Origin: Rubripirellula tenax
Lineage (GTDB): Bacteria > Planctomycetota > Planctomycetia > Pirellulales > Pirellulaceae
Reading direction: 5' to 3'
Length of the DNA stretch: 64,000 nucleotides
Assembly: GCF_007860125.1 (NCBI RefSeq)
Contig: NZ_SJPW01000001.1
Span: 1,237,800 to 1,301,799, forward strand
A program made the translations under genes and the position numbers. Under the pieces are notes generated by a model. It did no database searches. It was not told the origin of the DNA and worked only from the letters and a program-made list of their open reading frames with translations. This document shows, piece after piece, positions 49,857 to 59,545 of this stretch (position 1 is its first letter; the number at the start of each line of letters is the position of its first letter).

Positions 49857-50888
49857 CTAAAACTGCCAAGCCGCGCGGATTCCGACCGCGTCGGTCAGGT
49901 CAATTTCAATGTCTTGACGGTCGTATTCGATGCTGCGACCGAATGTGTAATGCGTTTCAACGGCGAAGCCGCGATTGCCGGCGCCGATGACTTCGTAGCC
50001 GCCCAGAATTTCAAAGCCGCGAACAGTCAATTCGTCCGACTCCCCGCTGTCGCGTTTGACAGCCCACGTGTTGCCGCCGATTCGGGCACCGACGAACGCC
50101 CATCCCTCGGCCTGTCCACCGTTCTTCCACATGCGGCGGGCGATGCGGGGACGCGGCATCGTAAAATCAAACTTCCACCAAGGCGTCGGCTGATAGACCA
50201 CCCCGAACGCTGGCAGCAAACTGAAGTCGTTGCGATCGAAGTACACGACTCCCGCCGAAACGGTCCACTCTGGACACGGTTTCCAATTCAGGAGCGCCAG
50301 ACCGAAAAGTCGAAATGCGTTATCCGAAGTTTGGAAGTCGCTGCGAATCGACGGGGAAACGATCAAGGTGGTCGAGAAAACTTCGGACCATTTTTTCTGA
50401 TTCAATAGGGTCACGCCGGTGTCGTAGACGCTTCCGGGAACATCGATGTCCGACGGCAACCCGAGACTGGGATCGCTGAAGTCAGGTCCATCAAAATGGT
50501 CAACGCGAAAGTAGGGGCGCAAACCAATGATGTTGTCCATCGAAACCGGTCCGCCCGTCAAAACGTCAACCGGTATCCCGAAGCTAACGCGGGCTTCTTC
50601 AAACGTCTGGTTCATGCCGGCGGAATTCCCGCCAACGTCGGCCAAATATCCGCCAAGAACTTCGGCCCCTTGATAGAAGCCGCGGCGAAATTTCTCGACG
50701 GGGACTTCGATCGCTTCGGATGGCGAGTAGATGATCGGTGGATTCAGTTCGAGCACGTCGCCGGACTGAAAAAGCGGTGTTGCAGAAGCACCTGTTTGAC
50801 CGAAAGCTCGCCCCGTTGCCATCACGAATGAGGTAACGCCAACAGCGATAGCAACCGCCCGAATGATTGATTGACTCATGTATCGCAT
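49857..50888 (-). CDS. Exported beta-rich unknown protein, probably outer-membrane
   Basis: 343 residues from ATG 50888 (MRYMSQSIIRAVAIAVGVTS). Signal peptide cleaved near GRAFGQTG. The rest alternates short beta-type segments with aromatic ends (LRPYFRVDHFDG, VSAGVVYFDRNDFSLLPAFG, WWKFDFTMPRPRIARRMW) and closes with VGIRAAWQF, a C-terminal aromatic typical of outer-membrane barrels. DUF6268-like barrel proteins of planctomycetes look similar, but I cannot confirm the family. Convergent with the peptide transporter. Confidence 0.75.
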   Translation of the reverse strand: MRYMSQSIIRAVAIAVGVTSFVMATGRAFGQTGASATPLFQSGDVLELNPPIIYSPSEAIEVPVEKFRRGFYQGAEVLGGYLADVGGNSAGMNQTFEEARVSFGIPVDVLTGGPVSMDNIIGLRPYFRVDHFDGPDFSDPSLGLPSDIDVPGSVYDTGVTLLNQKKWSEVFSTTLIVSPSIRSDFQTSDNAFRLFGLALLNWKPCPEWTVSAGVVYFDRNDFSLLPAFGVVYQPTPWWKFDFTMPRPRIARRMWKNGGQAEGWAFVGARIGGNTWAVKRDSGESDELTVRGFEILGGYEVIGAGNRGFAVETHYTFGRSIEYDRQDIEIDLTDAVGIRAAWQF

Positions 50889-51434
50889 GACAGCCCTGTC
50901 GTACCGTAAATCCGCTCCGCTTGCAGTCTTCGCTTCGTTCCTACTGCTATCAAATCTAGGACACGACAGGCAAGTCGAAACCATGCGAAGGCCGTGGCTG
51001 TGGTTGCGCGATGTACCCTGATGAGAGTTCTCAGTCAGATTGCTGATGCATCGATGGCACGGCTGTTAATTTTTTATTTTTTCACAATCCATCTGTACAC
51101 TACGCTAAGATGGGCTTCCTTAGGGAAGAACGGGGGTGACGATCCCGACACATGAGAGGGAAAAGCGAAAAAACTTCTGTTCGACGACAGTTTCCGATGC
51201 GGGCATGGACTCCGAAGTGCGATACTATTTATGGAATTGCAGGACTCGCTTCTGCAATTCTGAGAACCTTGCCAGTGCCCCGGCAAAGTTCTCTGTGGTG
51301 CTCGGCAGGTTTGGAACTGCCCCTTTCGGCCTGTCGCAGCACTACTTTCTTCGCACTCTCTGCCGAACTGTATGCATCGCCAATCATCCATTCGATGCCT
51401 GGCAAGTTCACTTCAATGACGGGGTCCAAGACGC
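50889..51434. other. 546-base divergent gap between the barrel protein and the PAS-LuxR regulator
   Basis: Probably holds promoters for both flanking genes. An A+T-rich stretch lies at 51067-51090. One plus-strand frame (GTG 51136 to 51438, 100 codons) overlaps the start of the LuxR gene as GTGA and could be a small gene, but it shows no recognisable domain and no clear ribosome site, so it is not called. Confidence 0.4.
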
Positions 51435-52145
51435 GTGAAAACGTATCAATCTTACGGCGGATTCGAAAATATCACAGAGTTTGTCGCAGACTGTCGCGAT
51501 CTTCGGAATGACATTGTTGAATCGTTGCAACGTGACTCGTCCGTTTCGACCATATTGGAAGGCATGGCCGATGCTGTGTACATCAAATCGTCCGATGGAA
51601 CGGTTTTAGATAGCAATCAAGCCTATCGGTCCGCGTTCACACCTGGGATCTCCCCGACCGGGCGACAAGGTTCCGCGTATCTCGATGAAAAGATTGCAGC
51701 CGTATCAAATGCTTCCGACCAGCTGATCATGTCGGGTGCAGACACACTCATTTTCAACCATTTCGGCCACGACGCGGCGGGGAAAGCGATTTCCATGCGG
51801 ACGTTCAAGGCTTCCCTTTTGGGACTTGGCCAACCACGACATTGCATTCTTGGATTGACTCGCATCCGTTTCATGGAAACCACCGATTCCCATTTACGAT
51901 TGATGCCGCTCTTCGGTTACTGGGAGATCTTCAGCAAGCTGAAGATTCGGGACCAGAAGATCGCGGCTGCAGTGGCGCGAGGGGAAAAGACGAAGCACAT
52001 CGCCGATAGTCTATCGGTTTCCGAAAAAACGATTGAAAACGCCCGCAACAGCATCTTGAAAAAGCTGCAACTTGACCATCCGATCGATCTGATCAAGTTG
52101 TTGGTGCGGTTGCAGGACAGCGGGTTCGGCGACTTCGGGGTTTGA
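51435..52145 (+). CDS. PAS-LuxR type response regulator-like transcription factor
   Basis: 236 residues, GTG start. PAS-like domain at about 35-145 (ILEGMADAVYIKSSDGTVLD) and C-terminal LuxR helix-turn-helix (KIAAAVARGEKTKHIADSLS, VSEKTIENARNSILKKLQL). No phosphoacceptor receiver domain. Probably senses a small ligand, redox state or light through the PAS fold. The target is unknown; the divergent barrel gene is one possibility. Convergent with the sigma factor, with 34 bases between stops. Confidence 0.85.
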   Translation: MKTYQSYGGFENITEFVADCRDLRNDIVESLQRDSSVSTILEGMADAVYIKSSDGTVLDSNQAYRSAFTPGISPTGRQGSAYLDEKIAAVSNASDQLIMSGADTLIFNHFGHDAAGKAISMRTFKASLLGLGQPRHCILGLTRIRFMETTDSHLRLMPLFGYWEIFSKLKIRDQKIAAAVARGEKTKHIADSLSVSEKTIENARNSILKKLQLDHPIDLIKLLVRLQDSGFGDFGV

Positions 52146-52153
52146 GCGGTTGG

Positions 52154-52187
52154 TCGGCAATCAGTTCAGAAATCGGCAATCAGTTCA
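52154..52187. repeat. Short direct repeat at the sigma-factor stop codon
   Basis: TCGGCAATCAGTTCA at 52154-52168 recurs at 52173-52187; the second copy includes the sigma gene's stop codon. A 19-base duplication unit. Confidence 0.8.
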
Positions 52188-53649
52188 AAAACTGTGCCAA
52201 ATTTTCAGTCACTTGCGCCCCCTTCAGCTTTCCGATGGCCGCGCGTTCGATTTGACGGACCCGCTCGCGGCTCAATCGAAACTCTTCCGCGACTTCCGCC
52301 AAAGTGTGTGGGAAGTGCGTCCCAAAGCCGAATCGCATCAGCAAAATCTTACGCTCGCGATCGCCAAGCATGCTCAGCAGTTCGGTGCAACGCACTTTCA
52401 AATCGTTGGCATCGGCCTTTTCCGGCGGAGTGTCGTCGGCACGATCGGGCAGTAAATTTCCGAACTCTTGGTGCGTGCCACCGGAAACGGATTGATTCAA
52501 ACTTACCGGCGTTTCCGCAACACGTTCGAGAACCGACAACCGTTCGGTCGACGTGTTGGTTAACTGGGCAAGTTCGTTCTTCGACGCCCTACGTCCGGTT
52601 TGCTGAAAAAACTTCGTCTTCACTCGCGACAGCTCGTTCAGCTCGCTGATGACCTGTGCGGGCACCCGAACAGCACGGCCTTGCTCGGCGACGCCGCGTC
52701 CGATCGCCTGACGAATCCACCACGTCGCATAAGTCGACAACTTAAATCCGCGACGGTACTCGAACTTCTCCACCGCTCGCATCAACCCGGCATTACCCTC
52801 TTGGATCAAATCCAGGAACGACACACCGCGATTGCGATACTTTTTTGCCACTGAGACGACCAGGCGCAAATTCGCCTCGACCAATCTACTTTTGACGTCC
52901 AAGTAGCGATTGTATGCGGTCTCTATTTTCTTCATCCGCCGCTCTAACCCGCCAATCGAATGAAGGGTAGGACCGAGCAGCCGGATGTATTCTCGACGCA
53001 CCTCGCCCGCGATCGCGACGTCACTGTGACCGTGCATACCGCGAATTCGAAAAACACGTCGTTTCAGTTCCCCGTACATCTCTTCCAGCAGAGGCAAGCG
53101 AACCTCGAACTCTTCCAACAACTCGATCGAATGCTCACGTCGTTTAACGAATGTTCGGTGCGCAACCTTGCGGCGCCGCGACGATACCGAACGGCTGGAT
53201 GTCAGGTGAAAATTTTCGCGCATCGACTCCCGAACACCAGCGATCGTTCGAAGGTTTTGGGGCAATCGGTTGACGAGCGACCGCTTCGCTTGTGCATCGG
53301 ACACCGAATAGTCCAAAGCACGATCGGCGCGTTTCGCACCGCCGGCGACTGCCGAAAGCTCACGAACGACTTCTTCGGCAACGAATCCAATCCGCAACAT
53401 TTCGCGACGAAAAGCTCGCCGCGCAACGTCCATCTTCACCGCCAAGCTCAACTCGGCTGCGGGCGACAGCAACGGTGTCCGGGCGATTTCTTCGAGATAC
53501 AACCCGAGCGTATCGGCTTGATCGTCCGCATAAGTGGTACGGGCCGGTGCACGCTCAACCCGATCTTCACGTTCGCGACGAGCAGCGACCTGAGGCGAAT
53601 GCCCGGGCGTTTGCGGCAAAGTCAAATCAGCTGTGTATAGAGAAACCAT
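52180..53649 (-). CDS. RNA polymerase sigma-70 family factor (RpoD/SigA-like, group 1 or 2)
   Basis: 489 residues from ATG 53649 (MVSLYTADLTLPQ); upstream frame is open but without similarity. Region 1.2 (DTLGLYLEEIARTPLLSPAAEL), a ~190-residue variable region, region 2 (NLRLVVSVAKKYRNRGVSFL, then DLIQEGNAGLMRAVEKFEY and YATWWIRQAI), region 3, and region 4 (TLAEVAEEFRLSRERVRQIE). Region 1.1 is missing and the 1.2-2 spacer is rich in Arg, so it may be an alternative rather than the housekeeping factor. Recognises -35/-10 promoters. Confidence 0.93.
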   Translation of the reverse strand: MVSLYTADLTLPQTPGHSPQVAARREREDRVERAPARTTYADDQADTLGLYLEEIARTPLLSPAAELSLAVKMDVARRAFRREMLRIGFVAEEVVRELSAVAGGAKRADRALDYSVSDAQAKRSLVNRLPQNLRTIAGVRESMRENFHLTSSRSVSSRRRKVAHRTFVKRREHSIELLEEFEVRLPLLEEMYGELKRRVFRIRGMHGHSDVAIAGEVRREYIRLLGPTLHSIGGLERRMKKIETAYNRYLDVKSRLVEANLRLVVSVAKKYRNRGVSFLDLIQEGNAGLMRAVEKFEYRRGFKLSTYATWWIRQAIGRGVAEQGRAVRVPAQVISELNELSRVKTKFFQQTGRRASKNELAQLTNTSTERLSVLERVAETPVSLNQSVSGGTHQEFGNLLPDRADDTPPEKADANDLKVRCTELLSMLGDRERKILLMRFGFGTHFPHTLAEVAEEFRLSRERVRQIERAAIGKLKGAQVTENLAQFLN

Positions 53650-54089
53650 TGGCTTACCTGTTTCCAAAAACGAATGTGCGTTTCGAACTCGTCCCGCCCG
53701 ACCAACCATGGACACATTGAAAATACGGTTGGCAGCTCGGTCGTGTTCGATCGAACTGCGTCGCAAATCCCATACCCATGGACGCCAAAATCGCATGCAA
53801 GGTTCCACGCAGCGGGGAACGACTGGGCAAAAAATGACTTTTCAGGTACTCCATCCGCCATTGGAGGAACCGAAATCCGATTCGTGAACTAACTTGATTC
53901 CGCGATAAATTGCGGCGGAACACCCCGTTTTGACGCTCCATCGGGGCACAATGCCCCGGCCGGATATTGGGATCACGACTATCCAAGGGTAGGCGTGTGG
54001 CAAACAATGACCAGACGGAGACTCACTCGAACTTGGTTCGCGGGGGGTCTTGTTCTGAGAGCTTCTCGTTTGAATGTTTGTCGTGAACT
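53650..54089. other. 440-base divergent gap between the sigma factor and yacG
   Basis: No credible gene; small frames here have no recognisable product. Likely carries the two divergent promoters. No strong hairpin or repeat seen. Confidence 0.4.
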
Positions 54090-54386
54090 ATGCATCGCAA
54101 AGATCCCAACCTTAAAAATCTTCACGGCGCTTCCAACGCTGCCGGTCCACGGCGATCCGGCCGGCTGACGTGCAGCACGTGTGGGCAACCGTTTCATATC
54201 GATGAATCAACGACTCCGCCGTTTTGTAGCCAGCGGTGTCAGATGGTCGATTTAGGGCGTTGGCTCGACGAAGAAATCAGTGTCCCGCACGAGGGTGGCA
54301 ATAGCGACGTGATGGGTAATCGCAGCGATCCATTCGCGGAGAACGAAGACGAAGACGATCTTGACGATGAACTGCGAAACGGCTGA
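54090..54386 (+). CDS. yacG: YacG-type zinc-binding DNA gyrase inhibitor
   Basis: 98 residues. The zinc finger is CSTCGQPFHIDESTTPPFCS with a second CxxxC half ending QRCQMVDLGRWLDEE, which is the YacG pattern (CxxC...CxxxC then xxVDLGxWxxE). YacG binds GyrB and inhibits gyrase in E. coli. The N-terminal 25 and the acidic C-terminal 30 residues are extensions. Twenty bases separate its stop from that of the convergent MerR-TPR gene. Confidence 0.9.
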   Translation: MHRKDPNLKNLHGASNAAGPRRSGRLTCSTCGQPFHIDESTTPPFCSQRCQMVDLGRWLDEEISVPHEGGNSDVMGNRSDPFAENEDEDDLDDELRNG

Positions 54387-54406
54387 TCGCCACACGTGTT
54401 AAGCGG

Positions 54407-55717
54407 CTAGCCGTCGATGACCGCGATTCGTTCGATCGCTTCGCCAGCCCAGGGGCTGTCGGGCGCCAGTTCGAGGAAACGTTTCCAATGGTGTTTCGAT
54501 TCAACGACGCGTTCCAATTGGTCGAGCACACGCGCCAGGTTGTAGTGAACGTCGGCATAGTCAGCGTGCAGTGACAACGCGCCACGAAAGGCCGCGACCG
54601 CCAACTCGATTTGCCCGGTCTCACTGAGCACGTTGCCTAGGCTGGCGCGAGCTTCGACGAAATCCGGGTCGACCTCGATCGCGTTGTAATACCGTTCGCG
54701 CGCAGCGATCACTTCCCCCAATCGATACAGCAATTCACCGATCTGGAAACTGATATCGGCTCGCGGACCGTCTCGCGCGATGATGGCGTGACAGTAGTCG
54801 ATGGCGGTTTCGAAATCGCCGTCGTCCTCTGCCGAAAACGCCGCTGCAAGCAGCGCGTCGTCATGCGCCTCGGTCGAATGGCGTAACGAGTATTCATCGG
54901 GGACGTTCGCAACGTCCGGAAACATCGACAGCGTCGTTGGCGGGAATTCCAAATCCCCGTCGGCCGACTCTTCGCTGTCGAGTGCGTCGAAGTCGAAACG
55001 TAGCTGACCACCCGGTTCCAACAACCCTTCCCCTTGGCGCATCAAAACGTGTTTGCCGACGATCAAGATCGACAACTGATCGAGCGGCCGCTGGATATCG
55101 GGCAACACTTCGACCCAATCGACCAACCGTTGCTCAATCGCTCTGGGGCTTGCGCCCGATGCGATCCAATGCGCCAGTCGCCGCGCCGTGGCGACCTCTT
55201 GAAAATCAAAGTACGGCAACCGATGCAGCGTCTGGACCGGAGTGATCAATCCACGTCGTTGCCAGCGACGAATGACGCGAACGGAAACGCCAAGCAAGTG
55301 CGCCAACATCGCGGGCGTGTAGTAGCGACGGATGGCTTGTTCGACGTCGACCAATCCCAAACGGTGCCACAGGTCGGTCTCGTGCAGAATCTCGATCCGC
55401 CCCGCCGCGGCCGCTTCGCGGATCGGTTCTCGCAACAGTTCGGTTTCCGCCAGCGGCGACTCTTCGGCACCGACGACCACCCAATCCAGCGCCGGATCAT
55501 CGACGTCGGTCACGACCGCCCCGTAGGACCGCAGCACATTGGCGGCTTCGCGCTGGTTCATGCCGCCGAACCGGCCGACCAGGCTGACCCGCTTGCCGCC
55601 CACCGATTCGCCGCCACCAGCATCGCTACCGTCAGGATCTCCATCGCCATCAGCCGGGCCGCCTTTCGTACCGGCGTCGTCGTCTAAGTCAGCATCTTCG
55701 AACTCGGAAGGATTCAT
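54407..55717 (-). CDS. BRCT-like - MerR HTH - TPR fusion protein
   Basis: 436 residues from ATG 55717. After an acidic low-complexity N-terminus (GGPADGDGDPDGSDAGGG) comes a BRCT-like domain at about 40-90 (VSLVGRFGGMNQREAANVLR, YGAVVTDVDDPALDWVVVG), then a MerR-type DNA-binding domain at about 130-190 (YYTPAMLAHLLGVSVRVIRR, WQRRGLITPVQTL) and three or more TPR units at the C-terminus (LASLGNVLSETGQ-like, DVHYNLARVLDQLE). MerR-TPR proteins exist in other bacteria; the BRCT-like addition is characteristic here. Regulated genes unknown. Confidence 0.85.
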   Translation of the reverse strand: MNPSEFEDADLDDDAGTKGGPADGDGDPDGSDAGGGESVGGKRVSLVGRFGGMNQREAANVLRSYGAVVTDVDDPALDWVVVGAEESPLAETELLREPIREAAAAGRIEILHETDLWHRLGLVDVEQAIRRYYTPAMLAHLLGVSVRVIRRWQRRGLITPVQTLHRLPYFDFQEVATARRLAHWIASGASPRAIEQRLVDWVEVLPDIQRPLDQLSILIVGKHVLMRQGEGLLEPGGQLRFDFDALDSEESADGDLEFPPTTLSMFPDVANVPDEYSLRHSTEAHDDALLAAAFSAEDDGDFETAIDYCHAIIARDGPRADISFQIGELLYRLGEVIAARERYYNAIEVDPDFVEARASLGNVLSETGQIELAVAAFRGALSLHADYADVHYNLARVLDQLERVVESKHHWKRFLELAPDSPWAGEAIERIAVIDG

Positions 55718-56120
55718 CTCAGTCGGGGAGGACAACAGCAAAACCGCAAATTGGAAAAAACGAAAGAACCGGAACCACGCCGCTCATTATCCAGATCCAG
55801 GCCCACCGGGCAATGAAGGCGTCTTTCGTTCGTCGGCACGACTCAGACGCCTGACCGCAACCGTTTTAACCATCTGGACCGTAGGAATCCGAATCGAAAG
55901 TGACGGCTCACGAAGCCAACCACTGACGAAAAAGAGGGGTTGTTCAGCTCCTTCGCTTTATTCGGTGATCGACGGTTTGGTTGTTTCATCCACGCTCGGA
56001 TGGACGAAACATCCAAAACGCGTACGTCGATTCCTCAAATGGAATCGTTGTCGCCCTCGGCTGGCTTCGTGACTAACGACATGCCGGCAAACCAACCGCG
56101 ACAGCCCCACTCAGGTCGCT
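55718..56120. other. 403-base divergent gap upstream of the Wzz-type gene
   Basis: Likely promoter region for the exopolysaccharide genes and the MerR-TPR gene. A bulged hairpin lies near 55982-56010 (GTTTCATCC ... GGATGGACGAAAC). The plus-strand frame at 55940-56368 overlaps the Wzz coding region and is a shadow. Confidence 0.4.
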
Positions 56121-58535
56121 TTGAACACTACAAAAACCCATTCCGTCAGCGCGGCCCACAAGTCGACCATCGGCAAGGCAAGATTGGCGCGAACTCACGC
56201 GCCCCTTCGGCGAGAATCGCCCGAGGTGGGCGATATCCTAGCGGCTTGCCTAAACCGTCTATTGCTTACGACAGTACTAAGTCTGTCTGTCGCAATCTGC
56301 GTCGCTGCAACGGCTTGGATGATGGGGCAACCGAAGTATGTCGCAGAGAGCTATCTACGAGTCCGTGAACAGCAAGACGTCATCTTTTCAGCACAGACCT
56401 CACGTTCAGAGGACTCTGCGTTCTTCCGCTCGCAAACCAAGCTGGTTCGGTCGCCCCAAGTACTGGCAGCCGCCGTCAAAGATCCGAGCGTTGTCGATTA
56501 TGTCTCACCCATTCGAAAGGGGCTTCGCGTCAAGTGGTTAGACGACAAGCTGAAAGCTGAAGCACAGACCGGTTCCGAGACATTAACCATCTCGGTGGAA
56601 CACCCGGACCCGGTCGCGTCGCAAACGTTGTGCAATGCCGTCACCAAAGCTTACTTGGCTGAAATCGTTTGTCGCCTGGAACACGACCGCACCGAACGCG
56701 AAGAACAGCTCGAATTGGCCGCAAAGCAAGCCGACGCCGACCTGGATGCGTCCTGGGAAAAGCTTAACCGTATCGCCGAAGGCCTCGGTTCGGACACATC
56801 CCAGTCGTTGACCCTGCGAGATGAAATGCAGTTCCAAGCGTATCGCGACTACTCGCGACGACTGCAAGCGGCCCAGCTTCGCGGCAGCCAACTGCAAGCC
56901 CAATTGTCGGAAAAGCAGCACGGTCAGCAACACACATCAACGTCCGTCGAGGCGACGACCGAAGCGTTACTGCATGCAAACCCAGAGGTCGTTGCCGCGA
57001 GAAAACGACTGCTTAGCCTGAACCTACAAATCGATGCGATGCGAAACATCGCCGCCAGCGAGACATCACCAAAGCTACTGCAATTGCGTCAACAACAGCA
57101 GTTCTTGCTAAACGACCTTGCGGAATTAGAAACTGCGACTCGATCAAAAATCGCGGTGGATCTTCAATCAAGAAGCCAATCCGACTTTCAACATTCCGTT
57201 GATCAATTGAAAGTCGAGATCGAACTGAATCGAAGTGAGAAAACGTTTCTGCGTGAACAGTTGTCAGAATTCCAAATCGGGTCGAACGATACTTCGACGC
57301 GAACCGCGGTTCCTTTGGACATGTCACGCCACGAAGTATCGCGACAAAGTCATCTAGCAGATCGATTGTGGCAGTCGCTTCAAGAGTTGCAAATCGAGTC
57401 GCAGTCCCAACCACGAGTGTCGCTGATCGAATTGGCATCACGGCCGGAATTTGCCAACAACTCCTATCGAAAAAAGTACACCGTATTCGCGGGCTTGCTG
57501 GCGTGGGTCATCGTCGTTTACGCCATCGGTGTGATGGAATGGTACGACTGCCGCGTTCGCGATGCTGACGATATTGTCTCGCACTCGTCCTACCCCGTGT
57601 TCGGCGCCGCTCCCTATATGAGGCCAGAATCTAGCGGCGGCATCACAAGCTTTTTTAGGACGCGTCAAAATTCGGTTCGCACGTCGGACGGTGTTCGGGA
57701 GGCCGTGGCACGAATCATTCTTCGTAATGAAGACGCTTCCCAAACAATTAGCCTGATGATCACAAGTTGTCATCCCAAAGAACCGCGTCACTTGGTCTCG
57801 CAGGAAATCGCCATTTTGTTGGCGAGCCATCAGCGGCGGGTGCTGTTGATCGACTGTGATATCGATGGCGGCGTGCTCAGTCGCGCCGCGGGTGCTTCCA
57901 ACGTCCCGGGCATTCGATCGTTGCCGGTCAACAAGCCAGGTGATCTCTGCAGCACTGTGGCACAGTACATTGTTGCGACACAGCATGACCTTCTAGATTT
58001 TCTGCCTGTGGGCACGACAACGACCCCTTCGTCGTGGGTGGCGCCGCATTCGTTGCGTTCAACCATCGCGTCGGTCGGCAGCGAATACGACGCCGTCATT
58101 GTCAACGGACCTTCCTTTTTAGGTTCCGCCGAAAGCGTGCTGTTTGCTGCCGAGGTGGATCAAAGTCTCTTTGCCACGTTTGTAAACGTCAGCCGCTGGG
58201 ACCTGCTTTCACTCTGTGAAGAAGCGGCAAGTGATGCGGCCATTCCAGTTTGCGGCTCCATCGTCCACAGCGGGAAATTCGCTGCTGATACAACCGTTAA
58301 GATCAGCAATGTTCCCGGCCGTAAAACGATTCCCTCGCGTCACCGCGTTCAAAATGTAGCGACCGAATCTATCCATAGCTCACAATCCATTGATGATTCT
58401 GTTGAACGCGATCTGCGACGTCAAATCCATGAGTTGCGAAATGCAATTCGAAGCGCTCAGCCGGAAAGCCATTCCGAAAAGGTAGCGGAATCAAACATCA
58501 ACTCACACGCAAATCCGGACACTGCGGAAACATGA
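56121..58535 (+). CDS. Wzz/GumC-type chain-length protein with degenerate tyrosine-kinase domain
   Basis: 804 residues from TTG 56121. Wzz domain: first helix at about 45-67 (LLLTTVLSLSVAICVAATAW), a long periplasmic coiled coil (about 190-440), second helix at about 453-475 (YTVFAGLLAWVIVVYAIGVM). The cytoplasmic C-terminal domain keeps the Walker A' strand VLLIDCDIDGG of BY-kinases, but the Walker A place reads SLMITSCHPKEPRH, without GK(S/T). So it probably regulates polymer length without phosphotransfer. Overlaps the sugar transferase as ATGA. Confidence 0.87.
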   Translation: MNTTKTHSVSAAHKSTIGKARLARTHAPLRRESPEVGDILAACLNRLLLTTVLSLSVAICVAATAWMMGQPKYVAESYLRVREQQDVIFSAQTSRSEDSAFFRSQTKLVRSPQVLAAAVKDPSVVDYVSPIRKGLRVKWLDDKLKAEAQTGSETLTISVEHPDPVASQTLCNAVTKAYLAEIVCRLEHDRTEREEQLELAAKQADADLDASWEKLNRIAEGLGSDTSQSLTLRDEMQFQAYRDYSRRLQAAQLRGSQLQAQLSEKQHGQQHTSTSVEATTEALLHANPEVVAARKRLLSLNLQIDAMRNIAASETSPKLLQLRQQQQFLLNDLAELETATRSKIAVDLQSRSQSDFQHSVDQLKVEIELNRSEKTFLREQLSEFQIGSNDTSTRTAVPLDMSRHEVSRQSHLADRLWQSLQELQIESQSQPRVSLIELASRPEFANNSYRKKYTVFAGLLAWVIVVYAIGVMEWYDCRVRDADDIVSHSSYPVFGAAPYMRPESSGGITSFFRTRQNSVRTSDGVREAVARIILRNEDASQTISLMITSCHPKEPRHLVSQEIAILLASHQRRVLLIDCDIDGGVLSRAAGASNVPGIRSLPVNKPGDLCSTVAQYIVATQHDLLDFLPVGTTTTPSSWVAPHSLRSTIASVGSEYDAVIVNGPSFLGSAESVLFAAEVDQSLFATFVNVSRWDLLSLCEEAASDAAIPVCGSIVHSGKFAADTTVKISNVPGRKTIPSRHRVQNVATESIHSSQSIDDSVERDLRRQIHELRNAIRSAQPESHSEKVAESNINSHANPDTAET

Positions 58536-59545
58536 TGCCATCCCTCACTGCAAATTCGGCATCAGCTCCGTGTTCACCGGCCGACGCTTCGGATGTCTAC
58601 GTTCATCCTGCGACCAAGAAACCTGTCTCGAATCGTCACAGCCATACGGCGATCGCAGACGAAGATTCGGTTTCGCCAAGCGACGAACGCGGCAACCTGA
58701 AATCCGACGATGATCACGTCGATGACCATGTTCAGCCCGCCGACTATTTTCGTGTCAAGACACTGGTCGATCGTTTCATCACCGTCGGACTGATGCTGGT
58801 GGCGGTTCCGTTGATGAGCATCGTTGCCGTCGCGGTACTCTTACTGGATGGACGGCCCATTTTTTACCGCCAAGTTCGCGTCGGCAAAGATGGCAACCTA
58901 TTCAAAATCTGGAAGTTTCGCACCATGCGGCACAACGCCGAGGAATTCTCGGGTGCCGTTTGGAGCAGCGCCGACGACCCTCGCGTTACGGCGCTGGGGC
59001 GTTGGCTAAGACGAACGCACATTGACGAACTGCCCCAGTTTCTAAACGTGTTGGCGGGCAATATGAATTTGGTCGGGCCTCGCCCCGAACGCCCCGAATT
59101 TGTTGAGCGACTTTCCCAAGAAGTCCCTGGATACCACCACCGTATTCAAGTACACCCGGGCATCACCGGCTTGGCACAATTGAGACTGGGGTACGACGAA
59201 TCGCTTGCGGGTGTACCCAAGAAACTCGATTACGACCTGGAATACATCCGCAGGACAAACTTCGTCGGCGATCTAAGTTTGATTTCGAAAACGTTGACCT
59301 ACATCACGCGGCAACTGTTCTGCACGTTCTTGGCGACCGTCGTCGGACCGAAAGTACGAACTTGGAAAGAGCCTGATTGTGAAGACCCTGTGTCGACGAT
59401 GACTCGTGTGCACGGGTTCGAATTTTCGACCCCAAAAAGCTTACGCCAACGCGCGGAATCGCACGCGATTGCGGTTCACGATGTCGGTGTGGCGGTATCC
59501 GACTTCCATGGCGTCGACGTCCCTATTGCAAGTACTCAACCGTAA
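58532..59545 (+). CDS. Polyprenyl-phosphate sugar-1-phosphate transferase (WcaJ/WbaP type)
   Basis: 337 residues. Polar N-terminal ~70 residues with an acidic run (SDDDHVDDHV), one membrane segment (FITVGLMLVAVPLMSIVAVA), then the bacterial sugar-transferase domain: RPIFYRQVRVGKDGNLFKIW, TALGRWLRRTHIDELPQFLN, VLAGNMNLVGPRPERPEFVE and IQVHPGITGLAQLRLGY. Initiates exopolysaccharide by loading the first sugar on undecaprenyl phosphate. The C-terminal ~70 residues are unconserved. Its end overlaps the convergent lipoprotein gene by 23 bases. Confidence 0.93.
   Translation: MMPSLTANSASAPCSPADASDVYVHPATKKPVSNRHSHTAIADEDSVSPSDERGNLKSDDDHVDDHVQPADYFRVKTLVDRFITVGLMLVAVPLMSIVAVAVLLLDGRPIFYRQVRVGKDGNLFKIWKFRTMRHNAEEFSGAVWSSADDPRVTALGRWLRRTHIDELPQFLNVLAGNMNLVGPRPERPEFVERLSQEVPGYHHRIQVHPGITGLAQLRLGYDESLAGVPKKLDYDLEYIRRTNFVGDLSLISKTLTYITRQLFCTFLATVVGPKVRTWKEPDCEDPVSTMTRVHGFEFSTPKSLRQRAESHAIAVHDVGVAVSDFHGVDVPIASTQP

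Noticed and set aside
51136..51438. 100-codon open frame overlapping the PAS-LuxR start as GTGA
   Set aside because: The overlap is attractive but the product shows no domain, no signal and no ribosome site; kept as part of the intergenic note only.
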